NCBI GenBank assembly: GCA_021307315.1
Contig: JAJSPD010000003.1
Span: forward strand, 868,001 to 932,000
Direction: 5' to 3'
Length of the DNA: 64,000 bases
Origin: Bisporella sp. PMI_857
Lineage: Eukaryota > Ascomycota > Leotiomycetes > Helotiales > Helotiaceae
A program made the position numbers and the translations under genes. How positions within the stretch are numbered: position 1 is the stretch's first letter; every line of letters begins with the position of its first letter. The notes under the pieces are model-generated. The model saw only the letters and a list, made by a program, of their open reading frames with translations. It made no database searches and had not been told where the DNA came from. Of the stretch, positions 11,993 to 23,800 are shown piece by piece.

Positions 11993-12534
11993 ATGCCGTC
12001 TTCACTCACGTATAAGTATCACCTTATCGCACCAAAAGATACTTGCTCTATCTGTCTCGAGCCAGTCGCGTACAATGTCGTAAGTACTCACTTTTTAAGC
12101 CTTTTCAATAGTTCTAAAAAAGCTTCTGTTTTAATTAATTCATGATCTAGGTCAATATCTCATGTCATGAGCAAGTCGACTGTGCCGAATGCATGAACCA
12201 CTGGCTTAGGCACCAGATCAAGTATTGCAAGGTTCCAGGGAGATGCCCACGCTGTCACACTATTGTCAGTACCAGCAACCTCGAGGAGCCTAAGCCGAGC
12301 ATTAAGTATGAAGAGGTGAAGGAGTTGGTATTCAACAACGCCGGCTCATTTGAGGAAGGTTGCAAGGCCGTTGATGCATATGGTCTTGAAGATGATTCTG
12401 ACACGGTAGTCTTTGAATTTCTAGACGGAGAATCGGATGAGGATAGCATGGAGCGCTTCGATAACGAGGAAGGGGATGATGGTGGGCAATCCACATATGG
12501 TGAGGAGGATGAGGGCGGTAAGGGCAACAAGTAA
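11993..12534 (+). CDS. Small RING-finger protein with acidic tail (putative E3 ubiquitin ligase)
   Basis: Two exons (11993-12079, 12151-12534) encode 156 residues. Intron phase is 0. The RING-like module spans residues about 18-60: DTCSICLEP, then ISCHEQVDCAECMNHWL, then CKVPGRCPRCHT. This gives C-x2-C, C-H, C-x2-C and C-x2-C ligand pairs in RING order. After residue 65 the protein becomes strongly acidic, ending in runs of Asp/Glu/Gly (DNEEGDDGG, GEEDEGGKGNK). Known role of RING domains: binding E2 enzymes for ubiquitin transfer. No partner can be named. A degenerate copy with the same intron position lies 0.6 kb downstream. The short length and lack of other domains make the E3 call tentative. 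Confidence 0.82.
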
Positions 12535-13141
12535 GAATTGAGACTGGATAGACTTGGGGTTGCAGAAGAGAAGTGGAGATATCACTGGACAGAATCGAGC
12601 TCTATGCTGAAAAAGGTTGCAGGTTAGTATTAAATGTGTGATACTGGTAATAAAGGGATGAACTACAAGAACCATGTTGCCTACGGATAGATTTCTTTGG
12701 TGTAATATGGACGCCACTGGTGAAAGGCCAAATTCTGCAAGAATGGTATGGAGGCTTTAGGCCGGGCGGCTTTTTGTAGTTTGGTGATTTGTTTGTTGTC
12801 ATCACCAGAACAAAACAACAGCCCTGAAGCTCTTGCATCTTCATGCTACTCTCAGGAAGGCACGAGGGTGAGGCTGGGTGCAGAGTTGTAGGGGGTAGGT
12901 ACATCCAGGGCCATAATAGGCCGTCCTTACTCAGCCCACTGAATCAAAATACAGCAGCGACTAAGCGGAATCCTAACTTGTGAATAGGTACCTCACATCT
13001 TTATCCTTCCAGGTTTTGTGTACCTAACATGACTTCAGCCACGCGATTTATGATTAGAATATCTTACAGCTTCAGCAAAGGTAACCGAGGCTGCTCAAAT
13101 TGGCCACTCTAGGTTATGGGAGACGATTGTTAAGTTCGACT

Positions 13142-13576
13142 GAGATATGCAAGATCTGTCTGGATATAATTGCCTTCGATGCCGTGCCAGTTTACCCCGT
13201 GTCCGTATGTATAAACCTTCGGAATGCTAATTAGAACTTGGAAATCCATGGATAATATGAGGTTCACACAGGTGTATATCTCCTGCCATAGAGGCTCATT
13301 CTACGCTGAATGCGCTAGCCTCTGGCTTGAGCATTTGAAAGTTTTCGGGCACACACAAGATGCCCTCTCTCCAAGGTTCTAGTCGATATCCAAAGTCTAA
13401 AATGTTCTAAGGACATCAAAAACAATGCTGGTCATATGGACCCTGCAAGTGGCGATTCTGCTGCAGGGTGGTAATACAGTCGTTTCATCCTCTGCGACTC
13501 TGACGGGGCTGTCGGAGACGTTGAGGGTGAGGAAGGAGAGGATGATGGCATAGAGGACGAAGATTATGGACATTAG
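13142..13576 (+). pseudogene. Decayed tandem copy of the RING-finger gene
   Basis: The first segment (13142-13204) reads EICKICLDIIAFDA..., parallel to DTCSICLEPVAYN of the intact gene. An intron-like gap follows at the same phase-0 place (GTATGT...ACACAG), then VYISCHRGSFYAECASLWL at 13272, parallel to VNISCHEQVDCAECMNHWL. One metal-binding Cys is Tyr here (FYAEC against DCAEC), the last C-x2-C pair is missing, and the frame stops at 13380-13382. No in-frame ATG precedes the first segment. A further block at about 13500-13576 encodes the acidic tail (GEEGEDDGIEDEDYGH, then stop) in another frame. I infer duplication followed by loss of start, zinc ligands and frame. Confidence 0.78.
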
Positions 13577-15018
13577 GAGGATATAGCACCAGAAGAGGAC
13601 CAAGATTCAAGTTGATTCAGCTATCCAGTAGAGTTATTGCTGAACGTCTAACGTCGGATGCTCAACGATCTGTCATCCTGCAACTCCGGTATAAGGGGCT
13701 TAAGCGAGTCACTGTGGCTGGCCTCTATGAGATCACTGGTTTCTTTTCATGGAGAAATGGAAGCACAACACGTCGGCTTTTGTCCTTCAATCAATAAAAA
13801 TACTTCCCCAAATTAGTGTATGCAATATCCAATACATTTAGAGCGTAAAGCACGATTGAGTTAAACTGTCGTGATCCTGCTATCTGTCCTTGCTTGGGTC
13901 ATTGAATATACCCTCATAATTGCTGTATCTTGTATTTTGAGAGAGAGAGAAGGAGCGTTCAGACTACTTCTGCTGTCTTCAATAATTTCTAGCTTCAGGT
14001 ATTCTGTAAATGCTATAATATCAACAACATATCATTCAGTGTTGAGGATAGAGGGGGATAGAGAAGACCCATAATATATAGTCGTGACAACACGTTTCAT
14101 GGTTGTTAGTAAGAAATTGAGAATAGACTTCCCCTCAAACTTCCCTAAGTCATGATACAAAGATGTCAAAGCACAATCATACGTCTCAGCTAAGAAACTC
14201 AATAGCCGGGAGCCGAGCTGCCAAAAAATTATTATTTTATGGTCACACAAGCCAAGAGAAGAAATTTGGCCAAGGCTTCGAGAACCCAGCCAAGATGCAG
14301 TCATGAACTTCTTGCCTCCACAACGCCACCAATATAGAAAAGTCGGGGAAGATTAACTACTTCAATTATTACTTAATGGCAGCCTGATTGCTATCCAGAC
14401 CATCCATCCGGAGAATCATCCTTTCTCTTTCACACGTGGCCCTCTCAGAACCCCTTGGCGACCAGTCGGAAAACATCCAGCCTATGAAAATCCTTCCCTG
14501 CTCGCTTGAACCCCCTCTCGTCATTTTACGTCACAATTACCCCCAGGAAACGCAGAAAAAGTCTGGGGAAAACCGGGCCAGGCACCACCAGGGCAATTCC
14601 GTTTCATTTCGTTACTCAATCATGCACCAAAAGCTGATGTCGGCTGGATCCAGGCTGGTGCACGATTTATAAAAGCCCGCCTGTTAAACGAAAGGATTGG
14701 TGGGGAAGGGCCTTGGCGCGATGGCGATGTCATGGCACTATCTTGAAGAATGGAACCCGTGGAACGTGGAACGCTCGTGATGAGTGACTTTTGTCACGAC
14801 ATGATTTTGCAATTTTTTTGGTGCCTTAAAAAACGAAGCCGGAAATGGCGAGCCGAGGGTATGTGAGTAATGGTTTCATGGGATGGTTTTGGGGTATATA
14901 TAACAAAGAGGTTGCGGCAGAAAAATTGGAGAAGTTCAGAACATCATCTACGGAGAGATGATTTTAGCGAAATACCCCTTTCGACTTTCGCAAATCAACT
15001 TGTTGAGTCTATCCAATC
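13577..15018. other. Intergenic and promoter of the F-box gene
   Basis: No gene is supported. A TATA-like TATATATAAC at 14894-14903 lies about 120 bp before the F-box start codon. The rest is AT-rich with short open frames only. Confidence 0.45.
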
Positions 15019-16572
15019 ATGTCTATTAATAAGACCACTTCTGCGGGAAAATCCCGTCTGGAACGGCTTCCCCCTGAACTCCTGCGGAAAATCTTGATCT
15101 TCGTAACACTTCCAGATGATTCTCACATCAGGTCAAATAAACTCTTAATTCCCTTAGAAGGTAGGTTGCCCCATCTCAATTTCTTAGATAGTATTAGCTG
15201 ACCTGGCTACTCAGACTCAAACCACAACAACAAAGTACCAAAGCCTGCTCTGACGTCCCTGCCATGCCTTCTCACGTCGCGGAGCATGTTCGCGGCAACC
15301 TTGCCAGTTATGTACCGGGACATCACCACTTCGAGTCCCTCAACCTTCAGCAAATTTCTTGCTCAGCTTCGATGTTATCCATCTCTCGGAAACCTAATTC
15401 GAACCCTGGATCTTGCTCCCGTCTCTAAAGCAATCCAATTTGAGGATGAGAAGCTCGCGAACCCGATTCCAGAGCTTTTGCGCCTCACGCCTCTGCTCCG
15501 AGAATTCAAAACTCGACTGGGATTTCAGCAGTATCTTGACCAATCTGTTCTTAACACCCTTTTCTCAGAGCTGCCCTATCTCTACAGCATTGATATTGAG
15601 GGTTGCAACTCGCCGACCTTCGCAATAAACTTTGCACACTTGTGCAACTCTCCAGACTTCCATGTTAGCTCTTCTATCACATCGCTAAACTTGAGCGGCT
15701 GCTCTGATCTCCCACCTCTCATCTTCTCAACTGCGCTCCCACAATTGCCTCGATTGGCGACTTTAGATGTAGAACAAACACAAATCACTGCCGAGGGGCT
15801 GGGAAGCATCCCTCAAACGGCACGTCTCACGCATCTAAACGTCAATAATTGCCATCTTCTCTCCGGTGATGGTCTTGCATCTTTCCTATCAGCAAATCCA
15901 GCAGCCAACACATCTCTCATCTCACTGCAAGCGGAGACAAACCCAGAAATTCAGCCCCTACTCGAGGAAGATGTATCGCGTATTCTCGCCTCAGCGCCCT
16001 CAACCCTCCGAGTTCTGCATCTCAAAAACCCTTATATGACCTCAAAACACCTTCCCTACCTCCAAATCCTTTGCCGTCAGCTCGAGGAATTGAAAGTTGG
16101 CTCTCAGCTCTCCATGCTGGATATCGAGTCTCTATATCTGACACCAGAAGCCGTCGCTGAGACGTGGCGGACTGGAGCATTAGAGGAAGTGGATGTTATG
16201 AGAATGGACTCGAAGTACAATATCGTGCTTGATCCGATGGCTGAAGCTGTTGCCGTTTGCCGTCTCCGAAGACGATTAGATTCTACGGAAGCTTTGTATA
16301 TAGCGAAACAGCCGACACTGCAATATCTGGACGTTAGCTCTTTGTCGACAGTGGAACAAGGAAAGATCCGGACTTCAGTATTGCTGGGTCTTCACGCGGG
16401 AGCTCTGCAAGTCATTGAGATCAGCGAGAGAGTGTTGAGACGATACGGAATTCTCAAGAAGCTGTGCAAGGCAGTGGGTTGGGTCATGAAGAGCGCAGGA
16501 AAGCGGTGCTGGCTACTAAAGAACTTTGAAAGAGAGGATAACTCGAGAAGGATCTGGAGAAGTGTGTGGTGA
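15019..16572 (+). CDS. F-box / leucine-rich-repeat protein
   Basis: Two exons (15019-15160, 15215-16572) give 499 residues; the 54-bp intron is in phase. Residues about 10-50 contain SRLERLPPELLRKILIFV, the L-P-x-E-[LI]-[LV]-x-x-I-[LF] pattern that starts an F-box. From about 130 onward there are irregular leucine-rich repeats, for example SSITSLNLSGCSDLPPLIF, PRLATLDVEQTQI, ARLTHLNVNNCHLLSGDGL and STLRVLHLKNPYM, in the AMN1/FBXL manner. Known role of the family: substrate receptor of an SCF ubiquitin ligase, with the F-box binding Skp1 and the repeats binding the target. The target is unknown. A basic C-terminus follows (KSAGKRCWLLKNF). Single copy in the window, no operon-like context. Confidence 0.85.
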
Positions 16573-16750
16573 TGATAGATATGACGAAAATAAAAGTGGT
16601 TTGGCGTTACAGAGAGGCGGACGATACATAATTCTTAATATAAATTTTTACTAAGAGAGATCTCAATACCTCTTCTTCGGTTCTGAAGTGTTACAGGCGT
16701 GAATTATATAATCGCTGGCTGTGTAACTCTTCCATATGGTATTGATTAAA

Positions 16751-17594
16751 TCAGATGAAGGTTGCTACGAACAACCAGAATACGACTAATGGTAATGCAA
16801 AATTGGGGATTACATTAGTTCTGAGTCTATCATTCTGTGGATTTGTGTTGTCCGTGTTAGAGGCGGTTGATGATGACCCAGTAGGCGTACCATCTATGAT
16901 GTTCACGTTTATCCATCCTCCTTCGGCAACGTACTTAATACCATCAAGCCATGCGGTAGCCATCAATTAGTAACCATGATCTGTTGGATGTTATCTATCC
17001 TGCACTTCATTCCCTTTGATATACGTGGTCATATTTATTGCCAGAGTATGACTGTCCCCGCCAGATGAGCCATTACGCGTTTCAACAATTCCTGTAATAG
17101 CAGCATTATACGTACCAACTTGCGGCTTTCTACCACCTCAGATTGGCGTTATCCCAGAGACAACAGCGGCTGAAGGACAGGCAGTTGTGACCAGGTCTAT
17201 GAACCACCCAAAACGCTCGGGAACTGCGCTGGCGTTACGATTCAGATCGTTGTCGTTCGTACCGGTGAGTGTGAAGACGAGGCTTGGATCCTGGGACAGG
17301 CTTCCGTTCGTTCTAACATATTATTCTATCGTCCTAATGAATCTACCCAGATATCCTTCGTTTTTGTTGTTGGACATGTTACCTGAGTGCTGGGATCCAA
17401 TATGCTATGTTATTTCCAGCTAAAAGGTCAAGGAGATAGAGGCTGTAGCCATTTACCGTCGATGGAGCCATAACCCCATCTGATCGAATCTCATATGGAA
17501 GCGCACGGAGCGATGTGTTGTTGGGAGAATGAACCGCGTTCCTGTAGATTAACTGGACTTGAGCTGTAGCTGAGTCATTTTCCAATCGTATCAC
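16751..17594 (-). pseudogene. Broken SGNH/GDSL-type hydrolase (secreted esterase) gene
   Basis: Read on the minus strand, fragments in changing frames follow family order. First LRALPYEIRSDGVM, where the G-D-S-[IL]-T block with the catalytic Ser should be but is lost; then GSQHSGNMSNNKNEGYLGR; then VFTLTGTNDNDLNRNAS with the G-x-N-D block III intact; then PQVGTYNAAITGI; then HPTDHGY, the His block V; then LMATAWLDGIKYVAEGGW and a Ser/Thr-rich stalk with a hydrophobic C-terminus (FALPLVVFWLFVATFI) like a GPI signal. Two in-frame stops flank the HPTDHGY block, and at least two frame changes occur earlier. Known role of intact members: secreted or cell-surface esterases acting on acetylated carbohydrates or lipids. 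This copy cannot encode an enzyme. Confidence 0.8.
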
Positions 17595-18366
17595 TCGATT
17601 TCAGCTCAGTATATTTATGTGATACTGGTTGTTTCCCAGAAAGCCTTAGCCCAGGGTAAGAACGGCTTGAACTGCATGATGGTCATAATAGCAAGTACGT
17701 ATTCAAACGGATGGAATAATGATCACAATAGACCACAAAGTAGGAAGCACGGAAGGGTCATATTCTTGGGCAGTGGCTCATCATGGTAAAGTCGTATCTA
17801 CTATACTTTTAGCACCAGTGAGCAATAACCCATGGATTTGATGTGAGGACTGACAATAAATGCAAATACAACACTTTTGTCAACGCTGGCCAAGCGCAAA
17901 TGAAGAATAATAGAGTATTAATCAGCCTAAGCCGTTTCTAGCCTTTTTGATCCTCGAGAACGGATGTTCTATATTTACAAAATAAAAATGAAGCAAGGGA
18001 TAGAAAAGGCTCCTGTTCTTGGGAACTGTGATTGAGACGCCACTAATGAGGAGAAGGTGGTTAAGACGCGAGTGGAAACGAGACAACACCTCCTGACAAG
18101 ACTGTCACAACTACTGGGCAAGGTATCTATCTAGTATAATTAACATCAACGACGATACAACTTTTTTTTAAAGTACGACAGGAAGAAATCTGCCAATCAA
18201 TACTTCTGTTCTTGAATACGGACGCCGAAATAGCCCATCATGGCAAAAATACAGGTCCCGCCTCAGACAAGGCTGACACTTCTGAACACACAATTTGAGG
18301 CATGAGACTTGTATGAATTGAAGACCAACCACATCAATCGCGGCCAGCGCCTGCCAGCGCAAGAAC
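17595..18366. other. Intergenic, GPI2 promoter
   Basis: AT-rich spacer between the pseudogene 5' side and the GPI2 start. No gene, repeat or RNA is seen. Confidence 0.45.
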
Positions 18367-19900
18367 ATGGCCCCAAATGCGGCCTCTCGGTCATCAATGG
18401 TAGTGAATGAAAAGTTCCCACCCTTGGTTCGAGCCGCGACTCTTCCTTCACCAGTCCTGCGACCCCCTGCTACAGATCGTAGCCTTCTCGCACCAGAAGA
18501 TGCAATCTATGGCTCCCCACCTCGAAAGCAGTCTGCTGCCGTCAATAGATTGCAGAAAGATCTTCGGATGACTAGCGGCGCAGATAGTAGCTCCAGATTA
18601 CCGAGCACAAGTCGGAGGGCGCAGAAGGACAGAGATCATAGCAGAAGCAGGAACAGGAACAGGCGTCGCGTTTGGAAGAAGCTGTTGTGGGTAAAGCAGT
18701 CATGTAAGTCTGATGTGCCCCAATGTATGGGCCTCTTCTGATATATTTCTAGACCCAGATAATTATACCGACCAAGACACCTTCCTTGAGCACTTGCAGA
18801 GAAATCCACGCCTCCAGCCATACGATTTCTGGCCTCTGGTAGCTGATTCTACTGTTATCGTGCAACATGTCTGTTCGGTAATTATATTCGTCGTATGCTT
18901 CGTGGGAATTGTTCAAACATCGATATCACCGAGTGCAGTCGTTGGCGGGGGTAGCATCGCAACGTTTCTAGGATGGCTTTTGTGGGACTGGTGGGTTGGA
19001 CAAGAAGAATCTCAGAAACCTCCTTCCCCTCCATTAGTATCCTCGCACTTCCAAGCATCTGCTGCTAGCTCAACATCGAATTTGGGCATGACGATAATGC
19101 ACGCGGGTGGACATGGAGGCTCAAGCACGGCAATAACAAGCTCTAAGATGAACGGCCTTTTGTCGCGACACTCTCACTCAGCATCTGCGTCATCTATATA
19201 TTCGCAAATGTCCACCCAAACGGCGTCTCCGCGACTGAATCCCAATTTCCCGCCTCAACATAATTCGAATCAGATGAGCCATCGAACGGCTCTTCGGCTT
19301 TCTACGGCAAAATCAGCCCTACTTATCTATTTTACCCTCCTAGGGCTCTCGCCAATTCTAAAATCGCTCACAGAATCTACATCTGAGGATAGTATTTGGG
19401 CCATGTCATTCATACTATTCGCTATCAACATATTCTTCTTTGACTATAGAACGCCGGTGGATAATAAGAATATGCCCGCAAGTTTGAGTACGAATGCCGC
19501 TTTGATGGCTTCAACAGTGCTTGCTAGCCGTCTGCCTAGCACAAATCAAGTGTTCTCCTTGACGCTTTTCTCTATTGAAGTCTTTGGCCTATTCCCGGTT
19601 TTCCGGAGATATGCCCGTAAACGGTCTTGGCGTGGTCATGTTGCTTTGACTATTCTCCTTGTGCTTGGTGCTGGGGGCGGAGTGGGACTAGTCCTAGGCC
19701 GAGGTGGAGATAGAGAAGGGATATGGAATTTTCCCTATAAAAGCGGTATTCTGGGCTTGGTGATCGGTGTCCTTGTGACTGGACTTGCAATGGGAGGATG
19801 CAGTTGGTGGTTGATCGGGCTGCAGAAGTATAAGAACGAGATACACGGCCCGTGGGATCCAGCGAGACCGATTATTCGGCGTTACGATTATTTCGAATAG
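18367..19900 (+). CDS. gpi2: GPI2/PIG-C subunit of GPI-GlcNAc transferase
   Basis: Two exons (18367-18703, 18753-19900) give 494 residues, with a 49-bp in-phase intron. The first 110 residues are a polar, Arg/Ser-rich extension ending in RRRVWKKLLWVKQS. The family signature crosses the splice: YPDNYTDQDTFLEHLQ then NPRLQPYDFWPLVADST. Hydrophobic segments follow (VCSVIIFVVCFVGI, SIATFLGWLLWDWW), a polar Ser-rich loop of about 100 residues, then paired membrane helices to the C-terminus (SGILGLVIGVLVTGLAMGG). Known role: multi-pass ER-membrane subunit of the complex that moves GlcNAc from UDP-GlcNAc to phosphatidylinositol, the first step of GPI-anchor synthesis. The long N-terminal extension is usual for filamentous fungi. 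Confident call. Confidence 0.93.
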
Positions 19901-20135
19901 AATTCTTTAGAACCCGTCCTTGCATTTTCTCTTCTGTGAATCAAGACGAAGGAGAATCAAGTGCTTCAGTAGATCCACATTTTCTATGCCCCTAGAGCCC
20001 AGAACAGACCATGAACTTTTTGGGCTTCTAATATGATTGATGGTGGTACTAACCTGAGCCCAGGTCCGCGGGCTCCATTCTACATATTCTCGCAGGGTCG
20101 GCCATGGAAAGGTCTTCGGCCTTGTTGGAGTTGAA

Positions 20136-20462
20136 TCATTTACTCTTAACTTGGTTTTCGGTGTCGTCTCTAAACTCTCTCAACCTTCCTTTCTCTATCG
20201 TCATTGCTAATTTCTTCGTAGCTGCCAACTTGATCTTACTTTCGTTTTGATATGCTCGAGTTCCATGTAAAACTCTATCCTCAACGATTGCAGCTCCAAG
20301 TTTTGTTTTCACAGAGCCAGAACTTAATAGGACATTGAGCCTGTTCAGCTCGCTGGCGCAAGACGCAAGACGTTGCGATGAGCTCATTCCAGTATTTTCT
20401 TCACTCGCTAGTTTTCTACGACGACCTCCAGGAAAACTAAAGCTCCAAATAAGTGATGTCAT
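20136..20462 (-). CDS. Doubtful small hypothetical protein
   Basis: A 108-codon ATG-initiated frame between GPI2 and the membrane-protein gene. It is rich in Lys, Arg and Ser, has no hydrophobic segment and no domain I recognise. The DNA around it (19901-20894) otherwise holds only the GPI2 3' flank and the next promoter. Listed so that the stretch is covered; it may be a chance frame. Confidence 0.22.
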   Translation of the reverse strand: MTSLIWSFSFPGGRRRKLASEENTGMSSSQRLASCASELNRLNVLLSSGSVKTKLGAAIVEDRVLHGTRAYQNESKIKLAATKKLAMTIEKGRLREFRDDTENQVKSK

Positions 20463-20894
20463 TGCCCAGCGCTTCTAGCACTTTTCAAGCGCGTAGCTGT
20501 GCCACCCTATTAAGAATCAAGGGTATAAGGTCGTTCAATTTATTTGCCAAGACATGTGCCTCATGTTGTATATATCACGAGGGCTTGAACATCATTGGCT
20601 AGAGTGCTGGCGCACAGATCACCAAGTGATCTTTTACTGCGAACTTGATACTCGACACCCAGTCTCGCTCGTGAATTTTTGGTTTAACTTGACATCAAAA
20701 AGGGGTAGCGAGATCAAAGCCGTGAGCACTACTCCTAACACGTCTGTCATAAACTACACGTCTCCACTCGTCCCGGGTATCTGGGCTGTCTATTGGAAAA
20801 GTATATATAACGTTGGAAATTCGCCTGATTTACATTTTGCTTCGGGACGAAAAGAACATATATCATCCAAGTGGGCTGTAACAATTCCAGCATC

Positions 20895-22313
20895 ATGGCC
20901 AAATCACCACCCGCCAACAAGACGTCGGCCCGTCCCTCCACCGGCCTCTTCGCCATCCCCCTTCTCCTAATCTCTGTGTTTTCCCTCTATAAAATGCGCA
21001 TCTCGGTCGCAGCCAACGGGGTCCCCCTCGATTTCGACCACCACGTCAACATAGCAAAACTCGAAGACGGAACGCCGCTGGTACGCTAATCCCCGTTCTG
21101 GAAATCTCTTTTTTTTTTTTTTTTCTTGCATAGGAGCCGGGAGGCTCGAGAGCCATTTCCGAGGGTCGATACTTTTTTTTCCCCCTTTGTGCTTTTGGTT
21201 TTAGCTCTCAAGGCATGATCCCGAGCTCCCAGCTCCTACATGTATATAGATGAAAAAGGGACATAAGTGCTAATTCGTTCAAGAAAACCACCTACACCGG
21301 CATCGCCGGCCTCGATTTCTTTTTTACCCTCCTTGTCTCCGCATTTGCAGCCGGTCCTCTAAATCTGGACGAAGGCATCCGTTTACAGCAGATCTATTTC
21401 CTCTGCGCTTTCACCGCCATAATTGTGGTGACGAACGTCGAGGCTTATAGGAAAGGAAATACGGCGCGGTTGATCGGTTTGTAAGTCTCATCTTGAACTA
21501 TGCGGTCCCATGAGGGAAGATCTAATGTATGATAATAGCACCGCACCATGGGCGTTTCTGTATCAGACCGTCGGGGGAGCGGTCATCTGTCCGCTCTTTT
21601 TCCTAGCTCAAGTCATCTCTTTGCGGGAGGATTCCTATCATAACGACGGCCGCGCAATCTCCCTCCCCTACGCAAAAGCCCTGCTTCCCGCAACGATAGT
21701 CACGTACCTCCTCCCCACCATCCTGATGTACGTCCCCTTCCAGAACATCGAGACCACGCAGAACATCATCGCCTTCTGGCAGGTCGCGCCGCTGCTCGTC
21801 TCGCCAGTCATCGTCATCTTCTCCTTCTTCTTCACCGCATCTCTGCCTCCACAGCCAGCCTCGCGAGCAGGGAAACCGGCCGGAGAGCCAGAGGACGTGC
21901 GGCATCTAAACGCAAGCTACCTGGCGGCCTTCCTCGTGGCCGCCTCCGTCCACCTCTACGCCGTCTACGCGATCCTCGCGTCCTCTTCGCCCCGTCTCGG
22001 CTTCAGTTACGTCTTCCTCCCCAACGGCGCGACCTGGGATCAGACCCGCTCGCTTGGCCTGCACTGGATCTTCCAGTGGGACGCGATAGGCATCGCGGCC
22101 GGGTCTTTGGTTTGGGCTTATGCCGTGATCTATGATGCGAGATGGCGACTCAAGGACTTGAGCGCCGGGGCCGTCGTGACGGATCTGCTGGTTATTGGCG
22201 TGGCAAGCGTGGTTGTTGGGCCGTTTGCGGTTGTGGCTGCCGTGTGGTGGTGGAGGGAGGGAAGGCTGGTTAAGACTGCGAAGAAGGAGGAGAAGAAGAG
22301 GAAGGGGAGATGA
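20895..22313 (+). CDS. Conserved fungal multi-pass membrane protein, function unknown
   Basis: Three exons (20895-21080, 21284-21480, 21539-22313) give 385 residues. The first ATG in frame is MAKSPPANKTSARPS; the frame extends further upstream only through a GTG. About eight hydrophobic segments are visible: LFAIPLLLISVFSLY, LDFFFTLLVSAFAAGPL, IYFLCAFTAIIVVTNVEAY, TAPWAFLYQTVGGAVICPLF, ALLPATIVTYLLPTILMY, VAPLLVSPVIVIFSFFF, YLAAFLVAASVHLYAVYAIL and LLVIGVASVVVGPFAVVAA. The C-terminus is basic (KKEEKKRKGR). Similar proteins are widespread in moulds and sometimes sit near secondary-metabolite genes, but I know no assigned activity and do not assign one. Intron 1 (203 bp) is unusually long for this window and has an 18-T tract. 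Third positions here are more GC-rich than in neighbours. Confidence 0.85.
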
Positions 22314-23140
22314 GATGTGAATGGCTGTTGGGTTGAGGTATATCTTGTGAATATATGAGAGTGAGTGATGTCGTCAGATGAATAGTCATGTTCGATAATG
22401 AGTTTTTTTATAGGAAAAATAAGGAAAGCTTGGATACTTCGAGACAAGTAAGCAGTCTCAAAAGCCCCCTCTGGCTTGATACAGCTTATGTTTGCGTGTT
22501 AATCCGTTGAGTGTATACCTTACAATGGAATGTAGGACAAGACGATGTTAGTATCCATGTAGATTCCGAATCGTAGGTCAGTGATGTATATAGAGGAAGG
22601 AAGATTAAATAGATGTACACAATAGTATAAGTCTTTCAGACTGAGAACAGACGTGCTTTAGTTATGTGGACGGTATTCTAGACTTAGGTCCTGCGTCACT
22701 AAAATTCAAATTTGGAGAAAGTTGTGGAAATTAAGTTTAGATCATTAATTCTTAGTTAATTCTTAGTTTAGGGTATTATACTCCGAAAAATACCATCCAA
22801 TGTCTACCTATTCCGCTCATGAAGATCCGTCAGAGCCTAAGCCGTAATGCAACCCGCTGAAACTCCTAAATCCCATGCCAACCCAAGTTCATTTTTACGC
22901 CTCATACGTGTTAGCACCTTTTTGGTGATTCGTTATAATAGCGATTGTCTCCGAACTCAGAATCTGGATCTCCTTTGGGATTACTGCTGGTCACCTTCCC
23001 ATATGCAGGTGGCTCATTTCGTACAGTGATTGTAGGTCTCTTAATCTGTGTCTCGTTTAATTGGATTGTGCCTTCGCTGTTGCTGAAATATCGGGCCCTG
23101 ATTTTATTAGATTTTCGTTTTGAGAATGATAGGCAGAGGC
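22314..23140. other. Convergent 3' flanks, no gene seen
   Basis: AT-rich DNA between two converging genes. It includes a short direct repeat of TTAATTCTTAG at about 22746-22767. No coding signal is seen. Confidence 0.45.
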
Positions 23141-23800
23141 TTACAAATCTCCGACGGAGTGAAACATCTCCAGCAATACCACAGCAGCCAAGAACACAAA
23201 GACGATACCCACAACCATCCTATCGTCATGTTCCCGAATCACAAATGTAGATTGTCCGAAAGTAGCGCGATCGGTGAGCAGTTCCAAAGCCTCCGCGCAT
23301 TTGTTCAAAACTGAGCTCGAGTCCTGACCATTTCCTGGCGAATTGCCCATGTCTACCATCTCGTTTCCACTGAAAGCCTCCCAGTATTTCATATCGTCCT
23401 CCTTCCTCAAATCTGGTAATGCGGAGGTAGGCTTCGCGGGGGCAGCATCGTCGGAGTCTGTGGCATCCTCCGTATCCTTCCAAGTCGATTTGCTGAGCGA
23501 CATGAGGTAGGCTGAGGTGAGTGGCCGCTCGTCTGCCAGAGCCTTGGATGGTGGGGTAGTGGATGATGGCGTATATGGCATATTCGGCGTATCGTCGTCA
23601 AGAATATCGCTGAAGGCATCTTCAGCAGTTTCATCAGAAGAAGAGGCGAGCTGATGCTCTGGGAAATGAGGGTCTGCGAGGTGAACTTGGGCCAATCTTG
23701 GGTTGGTGAGACAGGCGACGGCTCGATCGCAGGAGAACGGGAGAGGAATGGCGGCGACAAGGCCGAGGCTAAAGATGGTGATGGCCGTGACGGATTTCAT
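23141..23800 (-). CDS. Putative secreted or single-pass membrane protein, Asp/Ser-rich
   Basis: One exon of 219 residues. The first ATG (minus strand, 23800) gives MKSVTAITIFSLGLVAAIPL, a good signal peptide; the open frame reaches 23809 only through a TTG codon. The body is acidic and Ser/Thr/Pro-rich (SSSDETAEDAFSDILDDD; SDDAAPAKPTSALP), low complexity. Near the C-terminus is a hydrophobic stretch, MVVGIVFVFLAAVVLLEMF, with a short polar end, either a membrane anchor or part of a type I membrane protein. Only three Cys are visible. No domain recognised. A cell-surface or secretory-pathway protein is likely; nothing more can be said. Confidence 0.68.
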   Translation of the reverse strand: MKSVTAITIFSLGLVAAIPLPFSCDRAVACLTNPRLAQVHLADPHFPEHQLASSSDETAEDAFSDILDDDTPNMPYTPSSTTPPSKALADERPLTSAYLMSLSKSTWKDTEDATDSDDAAPAKPTSALPDLRKEDDMKYWEAFSGNEMVDMGNSPGNGQDSSSVLNKCAEALELLTDRATFGQSTFVIREHDDRMVVGIVFVFLAAVVLLEMFHSVGDL

